DNA from: Cardiobacteriales bacterium
Lineage (GTDB): Bacteria; Pseudomonadota; Gammaproteobacteria; Cardiobacteriales; Wohlfahrtiimonadaceae
DNA length: 30,595 nucleotides
NCBI GenBank assembly: GCA_030150565.1
Contig: JASLFR010000046.1
Span: 1 to 30,595, forward strand
Direction: 5' to 3'
Shown here piece by piece: positions 17,547 to 24,365 of the stretch (its first letter is position 1; each line of letters begins with the position of its first letter). Made by a program: the position numbers and the translations under genes. A model generated the notes under the pieces. The model had not been told where the DNA came from. It ran no database searches and saw only the letters and a list, made by a program, of their open reading frames with translations.

Positions 17547-18832
17547 TAATTTGCTCCCTCAACCATGCTTCTCCCATGCTCAATATAGTATTGAAACTCT
17601 TCAGGGAAATGCTTAATAAAACTTAAGACGGGCGCTGCTGCTGCATCACCAAGGGCACAGATTGTACGCCCTTCAATATTTGATGAGACATGAATTAAGC
17701 GCTCAATATCTTCAGGACGACCTTTACCTTCTAAAATTCGGCTAACGATTCTATAGATCCAACCTGTTCCCTCACGACAAGGGGTACACTGTCCGCAAGA
17801 TTCACTAAAGTAGAAGCTTGAGAGCGTCTTAAGAGCTTTAACCATATCGGTAGTCTCATCCATCACAATGACCGCCCCTGAACCCATCATAGAGCCAGTT
17901 ACGGTTGCGATAGAGTCATAATCCATATTCGCCTGCATCATCAATTCAGCAGGAACAACAGGTACTGAAGAACCACCTGGAATAACCGCCTTCAACTTAC
18001 GCCCTTTCCAGACACCTCCCGCAAGCTCAAGGAGATCTTTAAAGGGTGTTCCCATAGGAATCTCATAGTTGCCTGGGCGCTCTAAATGGCCTGACATTGA
18101 GAAGATCTTCTGACCTCCCGCTCCAGGAATTCCATGCTCTTTAAACCATTCGGGACCATTTCTTAAAATACGCCCTACAGAAGAGAGCGACTCAGCATTA
18201 TTGATTGTTGTCGGTTTTCCATAGAGCCCAACCGCTGCAGGGAAAGGGGGTTTAAAACGGGGTTGCCCCTTTTTACCCTCTAACGACTCTAAAAGAGCTG
18301 TCTCTTCACCACAGATATACGCCCCAGCACCGAGCGCTCCATGCATATCTAGATTGATTCCAGATCCTTGAATATTCTGCCCTAATAATCCAGCATCTCG
18401 CGCTTCTTGAACCGCTGCTTCAAAACGGTGAAAAGGCTCATCACTAAACTCACCACGCATGTAGTTGTAAGCCATTTCAGCACCTACTGCGAATGAAGCA
18501 ATCGCCATCCCTTCCACTAAAGCGTGGGGATTGTAACGGAGGATATCTCTATCTTTACAGGTACCTGGTTCAGATTCATCCGAGTTACAGACTAAGTAGC
18601 TCGAGCCCGGCTCCCCTTTTGGCATAAAGCTCCACTTAACACCTGTTGGGAATCCTGCACCACCACGACCACGCAACTCAGAGGCTTTAACCATCTCAAT
18701 CACCTCTTCACGGCTCAACTCACCACGAAGAATGCGACGCCACCCCTCATACCCCCCTAAACTCTCATACGTCTTAAGGGACCAAGGCTCATCATGACCT
18801 AATGTAAAGTAACAAACTTCATTCTGAATCAT
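17546..18832 (-). CDS. nuoF: NADH-quinone oxidoreductase subunit F
   Basis: NuoF binds NADH, FMN and cluster N3 and is the electron entry point of complex I. The 428-residue product shows the NADH/FMN-binding glycine-rich stretch GRGGAGFPTGVKW (about residues 53-65) and the FMN-contacting GAGAYICGEETALLESLEG. The N3 ligands are C346, C349 and C352 in SCGQCTPCREG, plus C392. Its ATG shares one base with the nuoE stop (TAATG), and GGAGG upstream is inside nuoE. Confidence 0.97.
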   Translation of the reverse strand: MIQNEVCYFTLGHDEPWSLKTYESLGGYEGWRRILRGELSREEVIEMVKASELRGRGGAGFPTGVKWSFMPKGEPGSSYLVCNSDESEPGTCKDRDILRYNPHALVEGMAIASFAVGAEMAYNYMRGEFSDEPFHRFEAAVQEARDAGLLGQNIQGSGINLDMHGALGAGAYICGEETALLESLEGKKGQPRFKPPFPAAVGLYGKPTTINNAESLSSVGRILRNGPEWFKEHGIPGAGGQKIFSMSGHLERPGNYEIPMGTPFKDLLELAGGVWKGRKLKAVIPGGSSVPVVPAELMMQANMDYDSIATVTGSMMGSGAVIVMDETTDMVKALKTLSSFYFSESCGQCTPCREGTGWIYRIVSRILEGKGRPEDIERLIHVSSNIEGRTICALGDAAAAPVLSFIKHFPEEFQYYIEHGRSMVEGAN

Positions 18833-19341
18833 TACTTCGCCTCCTCCGCTATGATCTGGTCAAGAATTTCATCGATCTTCTCAATCGTTAAATTCTCATG
18901 ATATTTATGATTCACTAACGCCGCAGGTGCCGCTGTACACGCCGCAATACACTCATCCTCTTTCTTTAAAGAGAAGAGTCCATCTTCTGTCGATTCGCCC
19001 GCTTTAATTCCTAAGCGGTTCTCTACGTGAGCCAAAATCTCCTCACCACCTCGAAGCATGCAGGAGATATTTGTACAGATTAACAATGCATTCTTACCGC
19101 ACGGCTTCAACTCAAAATTGGAGTAGAAAGAAGCAACTTCATAGACCGCTACAGCCGGTATTCCTAAATAATCTGCGATAGCATCCATATGGGGAACCGT
19201 TAGATAACCCTCATTATCATGCTGAACCTCTCGAAGAGCTGCGATTAGAGCAGATTGCCTCTGATCAGCTGGAAATTTAGCTAACCATTTATCAATCTCA
19301 GCTTGAGCTCTTGGGGTAATTAAACTCTTATTTTCACTCAT
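18832..19341 (-). CDS. nuoE: NADH-quinone oxidoreductase subunit E
   Basis: NuoE is the thioredoxin-fold subunit carrying the binuclear cluster N1a. Ligands C89 and C94 (CTNISC) and C131 and C135 (CIAAC) are in place. The product is 169 residues from the ATG at 19341. A TTG four codons upstream is also open, but an AGGAAGAG stretch lies only about 3 nt before it. The N-terminus MSENKSLITP from the ATG looks natural, so I prefer the ATG, though its own ribosome-binding site (GAG, 7 nt away) is weak. The gene follows nuoD closely. Confidence 0.93.
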   Translation of the reverse strand: MSENKSLITPRAQAEIDKWLAKFPADQRQSALIAALREVQHDNEGYLTVPHMDAIADYLGIPAVAVYEVASFYSNFELKPCGKNALLICTNISCMLRGGEEILAHVENRLGIKAGESTEDGLFSLKKEDECIAACTAAPAALVNHKYHENLTIEKIDEILDQIIAEEAK

Positions 19342-19359
19342 CTTTATTCTCAACTCTTC

Positions 19360-20646
19360 CTATCGGTCAATATCGCCAAAGACCATATCTTGGGTTCCAA
19401 GAACCGCAACTAAGTCAGAGAGCATATGCCCTTTCGCCATCGCTTCTGTTGCTGCAATATGGGGGAATCCTGGTGAACGAAGTTTTACTTTATACGGCTT
19501 ATTTGCTCCATCAGAGACAAGATAGACGCCAAACTCCCCTTTAGGATGCTCAATTGCCGCATACGCCTCCCCTTCAGGAACACAAAAACCTTCAGTAAAG
19601 ACCTTAAACTGCTGAATTAAGGATTCCATTCCCTCTTTCATATCAGCACGTTTTGGAATTGTAACTCGGCTATCCTCTGCCATGACGGGGCCAGGATTAT
19701 CGCGCAACCAAGCGATACACTGTTTTACAATTCGATTCGACTGCTTCATCTCTTCAAGACGTACTAGGAATCGATCGTAACAATCACCCGTTTTACCTAC
19801 AGGCACATCAAATTCGAGCTGATCATAAACGGAGTAGGGTTGTTTTTTTCTAAGATCCCACTCAACGCCAGAGCCACGTAACATAGGCCCTGTAAAGCCA
19901 AGCTGTAACGCCTCTTCAGGTGAAATCACACCAATACCAACAACACGCTGCTTCCAGATACGATTTCCAACTAAAAGCGCCTCATACTCTTCCATATGCT
20001 TATCGAAGCGTTCACAGAAGTCGGCTAAAAAGTCGAGAACATCCCCTTGACGCGCTTCATTTAATTTTTTCAAACGCTTTTTAGAGCGCAACATGAGGGG
20101 ACGCTTCTTACCAATACGCCCCAACTCACCTGGCTGATATTGCGGCATCTGGTCAGGAAGATCTTTAGCTACTCCACCCACTCGATAATAGAAAGGATGG
20201 ATACGAGCTCCTGTAATCGCCTCCTGAACATCGTAAAGCTCTTCACGATCACGGAAGCAATATAAAAGCATTGCCATAGCACCCAAGTCGTGCCCGTGAG
20301 CTCCAAGCCACATAAGGTGATTCATAATGCGTGTCGCCTCATCGAGAAGAACACGAATATATTGAGCGCGCTCTGGCACCTCAATACCCATTAATTTCTC
20401 AATCGCTAAGACATAAGCGTGCTCATTATTTAAGCATGAGCAGTAGTCGAGGCGATCCATATAACCGATCGATTGAGTATATGGTTTTGCTTCCATCAAT
20501 TTTTCAGTACCGCGATGGAGTAACCCAATATGAACATCAATTCGCTCAACAATCTCCCCTTTTAACTCTAAAATCATCCGCATAACACCGTGTGCAGCGG
20601 GATGTTGGGGACCAAAGTTGAGGGTATAATTTTCAATATTATTCAT
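19360..20646 (-). CDS. nuoD: NADH-quinone oxidoreductase subunit D
   Basis: NuoD is the 49-kDa-type subunit next to cluster N2 and forms the quinone headgroup site with NuoB and NuoH. The 428-residue product starts MNNIENYTLNFGPQHPAAHG, the family signature, followed by HIGLLHRGTEKLME and YMDRLDYCSCLNNEHAY. The C-terminus FGDIDR is also typical. I chose the ATG at 20646 because GAGGAG lies directly upstream with normal spacing. An upstream GTG (20664) would add six unlikely residues. The start overlaps nuoC by 8 bp, yet the two genes are separate proteins, unlike the NuoCD fusion of Escherichia coli. Confidence 0.96.
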   Translation of the reverse strand: MNNIENYTLNFGPQHPAAHGVMRMILELKGEIVERIDVHIGLLHRGTEKLMEAKPYTQSIGYMDRLDYCSCLNNEHAYVLAIEKLMGIEVPERAQYIRVLLDEATRIMNHLMWLGAHGHDLGAMAMLLYCFRDREELYDVQEAITGARIHPFYYRVGGVAKDLPDQMPQYQPGELGRIGKKRPLMLRSKKRLKKLNEARQGDVLDFLADFCERFDKHMEEYEALLVGNRIWKQRVVGIGVISPEEALQLGFTGPMLRGSGVEWDLRKKQPYSVYDQLEFDVPVGKTGDCYDRFLVRLEEMKQSNRIVKQCIAWLRDNPGPVMAEDSRVTIPKRADMKEGMESLIQQFKVFTEGFCVPEGEAYAAIEHPKGEFGVYLVSDGANKPYKVKLRSPGFPHIAATEAMAKGHMLSDLVAVLGTQDMVFGDIDR

Positions 20647-21346
20647 AATGCTCCTCATCAACACGAATCGTACGAGGAATATTCACGCGCGACTCAATGG
20701 TAACAGGCTGATAAACAACACGTTTAAGCTCTTCGTCATAGATAACTTCTACATGGCCTGTTAAGGGGAAATCTTTACGTAAGGGGTAACCGATAAAACC
20801 GTAGTCGGTCAAAATACGACGCAAGTCTGGGTGGTTCTTAAACGCAATACCGTACATATCGAAGGTCTCACGCTCATACCAGTTTGCTGACTCCCAAATG
20901 GGAATCACCGACTCAACCATCGGTAAGTATTGATCCTGCTCCGCCTTTAGATAACACTTCACACGAAGACGAGCATTGTGAGAGAGCGAGAGAAGATGAT
21001 ACACAACTGCAAAACGCGCCTCGATACCGGTACGTGCACGGATCGTTAAAAGATCATCGTAATCACGCCCTACAGAGCCATCTTCAATCCCTCGGCTAAA
21101 CCCTTGGTTAGAAGCTTCAACATCCCACTCTTCCAAACCATAAGCGGCATAATCGACTGCTGTAATATCGGTTAACTGCTCAAAACTGAACGCTTTATCC
21201 GATTTTAGCTGCTCCATAACCTCGAAAAGCGACTCCTTCTCTACGACGATGGTAACTTCGTCACAGAAGAGGTCGCTCTTTACAATTTTATCTTGAAAAG
21301 TCTCTTTGAGCGCATCCGCTAACTCATGTGGATTTCGTCTATACAT
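20639..21346 (-). CDS. nuoC: NADH-quinone oxidoreductase subunit C
   Basis: NuoC is the 30-kDa-type scaffold subunit of the peripheral arm. The 235-residue product contains the signature ERETFDMYGIAFKNHPDLRRIL (given in parts: ERETFDMYGI, HPDLRRILTDYGF) and GYPLRKDFPLTGH near the end. An insert of about 20 residues rich in Gly, Glu and Asp follows the first FEQLTDITAVDY segment and seems to be a lineage feature. AGGAAGAG lies before the ATG, 11 bp after nuoB. It is a standalone gene, not fused to nuoD. Confidence 0.96.
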   Translation of the reverse strand: MYRRNPHELADALKETFQDKIVKSDLFCDEVTIVVEKESLFEVMEQLKSDKAFSFEQLTDITAVDYAAYGLEEWDVEASNQGFSRGIEDGSVGRDYDDLLTIRARTGIEARFAVVYHLLSLSHNARLRVKCYLKAEQDQYLPMVESVIPIWESANWYERETFDMYGIAFKNHPDLRRILTDYGFIGYPLRKDFPLTGHVEVIYDEELKRVVYQPVTIESRVNIPRTIRVDEEHYE

Positions 21347-21357
21347 TCTCTCTTCCT

Positions 21358-21858
21358 CTACCCTAAACGTGCGATAGTGCTAGTACGTTTAATCTTTTCA
21401 TGCAGCTGCATAATACCGTAAATTAATGCTTCTGCTGTTGGTGGGCATCCTGGAACATATACATCAACAGGAACAACACGATCAGAACCACGCACAACAG
21501 AATATGAGTAGTGATAATAACCACCACCATTTGCGCATGACCCCATCGAGATGACCCATTTTGGTTCTGGCATCTGATCGTAAATTTTACGAAGTGCTAC
21601 CGCCATCTTATTGGTTAAAGTTCCTGCGATAATCATTAAATCAGACTGTCGGGGCGATGCTCTAAAGACAGCACCTCCAAATCGGTCTAAGTCGTAACGT
21701 GCCGCTCCTGCATGCATCATCTCAAGCGCACAACAGGCGAGTCCAAATGTTACTGGCCAAAGCGAACCTGTACGTGCCCAGTTGATCGCTGAGTCCAATG
21801 TTGTCGTTACAAAACCTTGCTCAAGCTTCCCCGCTAAGCCGCCACCTGTTAATCCCAT
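21358..21858 (-). CDS. nuoB: NADH-quinone oxidoreductase subunit B
   Basis: NuoB (PSST-type) carries the terminal cluster N2 that reduces quinone. The ligands are the adjacent pair C42-C43 (in TFGLACCALEMM), C108 (MGSCANGGGYY) and C138 (PGCPPTAEAL). The product is 166 residues from the ATG at 21858. A GTG seven codons upstream is in frame, but AGGAG stands 7 nt before the ATG, and that GTG would sit upstream of the ribosome-binding site. The start overlaps the end of nuoA by 10 bp. Confidence 0.96.
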   Translation of the reverse strand: MGLTGGGLAGKLEQGFVTTTLDSAINWARTGSLWPVTFGLACCALEMMHAGAARYDLDRFGGAVFRASPRQSDLMIIAGTLTNKMAVALRKIYDQMPEPKWVISMGSCANGGGYYHYSYSVVRGSDRVVPVDVYVPGCPPTAEALIYGIMQLHEKIKRTSTIARLG

Positions 21859-22202
21859 TCTAATGCTCCTTTTTTCCACTCGTATGCAAATCCTACCACT
21901 AGAATAAAGAGGAAGAGGAGTGCAGCGAGAATTCCAGGGCCACCAATCGATTTAAAGACTACAGCCCAAGGAATGAGAAAGATTAATTCCAAGTCAAAAA
22001 TTATGAAGAGAATTGCGATTAGATAGAATCGAACATCAAACTTAAGACGGGCATCCTCAAAGGGCTCAAATCCACTCTCATAGGGAGAGAGCTTCTCTGC
22101 ATTAGGTGCTTTAGGACTAAGCACATACCCTAAAACTACCAAGATCCCTGCAAAGGCAAGGCTAAACAATATAAAAACGGCAGCGGTTAGATATTGCTCC
22201 AT
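21849..22202 (-). CDS. nuoA: NADH-quinone oxidoreductase subunit A
   Basis: NuoA is the three-helix ND3-type subunit at the junction of the two arms of complex I. The 117-residue product has the conserved loop PYESGFEPFEDARLKFDVRFY between helices 1 and 2, followed by FIIFDLELIFLIPWAV with its membrane acidic residues. It is the first gene of the 14-gene operon, which keeps the canonical order A to N with no inserted genes. AGGAG lies 10 nt before the ATG. Confidence 0.96.
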   Translation of the reverse strand: MEQYLTAAVFILFSLAFAGILVVLGYVLSPKAPNAEKLSPYESGFEPFEDARLKFDVRFYLIAILFIIFDLELIFLIPWAVVFKSIGGPGILAALLFLFILVVGFAYEWKKGALEWD

Positions 22203-22390
22203 ACTCTATCTTCTCCTAAGAATTTTGACGGGATAAATTCAATATAATGCCGTGAATTCGTGGTGTATCTATAAGATATAACACCCCGCGACACATCGAA
22301 TAAAGTATAATTAAGAGCCCATATAGTAATTGATTGCCCAATAGAATTAAAGCTATTAATAAAATTTATCTAAGGAAGGAGTTGTGCCAA
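22203..22390. promoter_or_regulatory. Divergent control region between nuoA and the amidohydrolase
   Basis: For nuoA (minus strand), a plausible promoter is GATACA (complement of 22264-22269) and TATATT (complement of 22241-22246) separated by 17 bp. This would start transcription near 22234. For the plus-strand gene, TATAAT occurs at 22306-22311 and again at 22243-22248, both without a good -35. An interrupted inverted repeat (GGTGT 22262-22266 with ACACC 22281-22285, and ATCT 22267-22270 with AGAT 22274-22277) overlaps the proposed nuoA -35 and could be an operator or hairpin. All assignments are pattern-based. Confidence 0.4.
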
Positions 22391-23593
22391 ATGTTATCCA
22401 ATATCTTTAACGAAAATGCCCATTTATTAATGGATGCCCTCAAAAAAGAGGAGCGTGAGTTTATTCAAATTCGTCACCATCTTCATGCCAATCCTGAGCT
22501 CTCTCGCCAAGAGTTTTCAACGGCTGATTATATCGAGGAGCTACTACAATCTTGGGGACTTGCTACAAAAAGATATGATAATACGGGTGTTGTTGCCTCT
22601 CTTTCGAAAGGCTCATCTTCGGCACACATCGCTCTTAGAGCAGATATCGATGCTCTCCCTATTCATGAAGAGAGCCCCCTCCCCTACTCCTCAAAAAGAG
22701 AAGGGGTAATGCACGCTTGTGGGCATGATGGGCATACTACGATGTTATTGATGGCGGCTAAGTATCTCTCACAAGCAGAGTTTGATGGCACAATCACCTT
22801 TATCTTCCAACCTGACGAAGAGGATCAAGCGGGAGCAAAGCGCCTTGTTGAAGCGGGGCTTTTTGAAGATTTTCCTGCTGAGTACGTATTTGCGATGCAC
22901 AACTTTCCTGGAGCTCCTGCAGGTACATTTCTAATTAAGGATGGGCCTCAAATGGCGGGCACTTGCACAATCGAGATCGATATTCTTGGGAAAGGGGGGC
23001 ACGCAGCTCACCCTTACCAAACCGTTGATACTGTTCTCGTTTCAGCTCATATTATTACTGCACTTCAATCGATCGTCTCCCGAAATCTATCTGCACTCGA
23101 CTCAGCTGTAATCACTATCGGTTCGATTCATGGGGGCTCTGCTAATAATGTTATCCCCAACCGAGTCAAACTCCTTGGAACTTTACGCTACTTCGATATT
23201 GAGATACGGGATCAGATTAAAGAGCGGATTAGAGAGATCGTTACGCTAACGGCTCAAAGTTTTGGAGCTGAGAGTGAGATAAAACTGACAGATGGGTACA
23301 TTCCAACAATTAATGATGATGAACCGACTCAGATTGCACTCGAGGTGGCTCAAAAACTCTTTAAACCAGAACAGATTCGTACCGACAAAATCCCCTCAAT
23401 GGGAGCGGAAGATTTCGGTTTTATGCTCTCAGCGTGTAAAGGTGCTTATTTCTACATCGGTAATGATGAGCCAAGCGAGCCTCTTCGAGCGCTCCACACC
23501 GATCAGTATGACTTTAATGATAAAAATCTCATCCCAGGCGCAGCGATGTGGATTGAGCTCGCCCAAACTTACCTAAGAAAGAGACTGCAATAA
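22391..23593 (+). CDS. M20 family metallo-amidohydrolase / peptidase
   Basis: This is an M20D-type amidohydrolase (400 residues), of the group that includes hippurate hydrolases, N-acyl-amino-acid amidohydrolases and IAA-amino-acid hydrolases. The likely dinuclear-metal ligands are C110 and H112 (HACGHDGH), the E143-E144 pair in FQPDEED, H170 in AMHNFP, and H369 near the C-terminus. FQPDEE replaces the more common FQPAEE. There is no signal peptide, so it is probably cytoplasmic. The ATG at 22391 is chosen because AAGGAAGGAG ends 10 nt upstream. An open TTG start further up (22334) would lie upstream of this site and add a non-conserved extension. The substrate cannot be told from sequence. 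Confidence 0.88.
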   Translation: MLSNIFNENAHLLMDALKKEEREFIQIRHHLHANPELSRQEFSTADYIEELLQSWGLATKRYDNTGVVASLSKGSSSAHIALRADIDALPIHEESPLPYSSKREGVMHACGHDGHTTMLLMAAKYLSQAEFDGTITFIFQPDEEDQAGAKRLVEAGLFEDFPAEYVFAMHNFPGAPAGTFLIKDGPQMAGTCTIEIDILGKGGHAAHPYQTVDTVLVSAHIITALQSIVSRNLSALDSAVITIGSIHGGSANNVIPNRVKLLGTLRYFDIEIRDQIKERIREIVTLTAQSFGAESEIKLTDGYIPTINDDEPTQIALEVAQKLFKPEQIRTDKIPSMGAEDFGFMLSACKGAYFYIGNDEPSEPLRALHTDQYDFNDKNLIPGAAMWIELAQTYLRKRLQ

Positions 23594-23615
23594 TCGCTGT
23601 AAGGGTGCATAATAT

Positions 23616-23644
23616 TTGAAAATTCGCCCTAAAATGGGTACATT
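23616..23644 (+). promoter_or_regulatory. Sigma-70-type promoter for the DUF4124 gene
   Basis: TTGAAA (23616-23621) and TACATT (23639-23644) are separated by exactly 17 bp. Transcription would start near 23651, about 60 nt before the ATG of the DUF4124 gene. The -35 matches consensus at 5 of 6 positions and the -10 at 4 of 6. Confidence 0.5.
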
Positions 23645-23711
23645 TACTCCAATTTCTACGATCATCTATTTCAATTATTTACTTCGAAAAACTAGGAGCT
23701 ACAAAAACGTC

Positions 23712-24260
23712 ATGCAATTCAAATTAGACAGAGCAAAACTCCTCGCCGCAGTGTTACTGCTCCCCTCACTCCTCTTTGCACAAACCATCTATGTTTGGGA
23801 AGATAGTCAAGGGAATAAACATTACACTCAACTTCGCCCAGATGAGCAGGTAAAAGAGATCTCACCCTCAGGCACTCCAGAGAGCTACGTTCCTGAAGGG
23901 AGTGAAAATAGAGGCACTAAATTTCAGACTGTTGAATCGAGTTCAGCTTTCCTAATCGACTCAAATGATGCGATTCGCCTTCGCCAACGCAAGCGCCAAG
24001 AAGAAGTTGAAGCGATTCAAGAAGCGCAAAGAGAGCAGGAGAAACAGGCACAAAATGCGATTGAGCAAGCTGAAAAAGAGCGTCAACAAAATTGTGACAT
24101 CGCTCGCGAAAACCTTGAATTGCTCGATCAATACATCAAAGGGAACTATTCTGGGTTAAACTACGTTGATGATGAAGGTAATGAGGTTTCACTCGATCAA
24201 GCGGCGATCGATGAGATCCATACAAACACACTACAAGAGGTTGATTACTTCTGTAATTAA
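23712..24260 (+). CDS. Secreted DUF4124-domain protein with coiled coil
   Basis: This 182-residue protein is probably exported and has no known function. Residues 1-23 form a signal peptide (basic start, hydrophobic LLAAVLLLPSLLFA, likely cut after A23). Residues 25-43 (IYVWEDSQGNKHYTQLRP) match the short DUF4124 beta-motif seen in many gammaproteobacterial envelope proteins. A charged Gln/Glu/Arg-rich coiled coil covers about residues 88-126. C128 and C181 are the only cysteines after the signal and may form a disulfide. The start at 23712 is chosen for the signal peptide. The nearest AGGAG is 13 nt away, longer than usual. The gene has its own promoter and terminator, so it seems to be monocistronic. 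Confidence 0.78.
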   Translation: MQFKLDRAKLLAAVLLLPSLLFAQTIYVWEDSQGNKHYTQLRPDEQVKEISPSGTPESYVPEGSENRGTKFQTVESSSAFLIDSNDAIRLRQRKRQEEVEAIQEAQREQEKQAQNAIEQAEKERQQNCDIARENLELLDQYIKGNYSGLNYVDDEGNEVSLDQAAIDEIHTNTLQEVDYFCN

Positions 24261-24288
24261 TCAAAAACCTAATTAGCTTACCCAAACA

Positions 24289-24327
24289 AGAGGGCTAGTA
24301 GAGAAGAGTGCTAGCCCTCTTCTTTTA
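24289..24327 (+). terminator. Rho-independent terminator after the DUF4124 gene
   Basis: AGAGGGCTAG (24289-24298) pairs perfectly with CTAGCCCTCT (24311-24320) around a 12-nt loop, followed by TCTTTTATT. The T-run is interrupted by one C, so termination may be incomplete. Confidence 0.82.
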
Positions 24328-24365
24328 TTCAACTTTTTAAATCACTTAAGGGTTATTTCAAGACG

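Noticed and set aside
20647..20664. GTG start for nuoD at 20664
   Set aside because: The GAGGAG ribosome-binding site lies downstream of this GTG and correctly spaced for the ATG at 20646, which also gives the conserved N-terminus.
22225..22248. TTGACG followed by TATAAT on the plus strand as a promoter for the amidohydrolase
   Set aside because: The spacer is only 12 bp, too short for a sigma-70 promoter.
22334..22390. N-terminal extension of the amidohydrolase from the TTG at 22334
   Set aside because: A strong AAGGAAGGAG site lies inside this stretch just before the ATG at 22391, and the extension does not resemble the M20 family.
23616..23711. Upstream start for the DUF4124 protein giving 32 extra residues
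   Set aside because: It would bury the signal peptide, and it overlaps the likely promoter.
24241..24264. TTGATTA...TAATCAA inverted repeat as an FNR-type operator
   Set aside because: The half-sites are too far apart for the FNR consensus, and the repeat spans the stop codon of the DUF4124 gene rather than a promoter.
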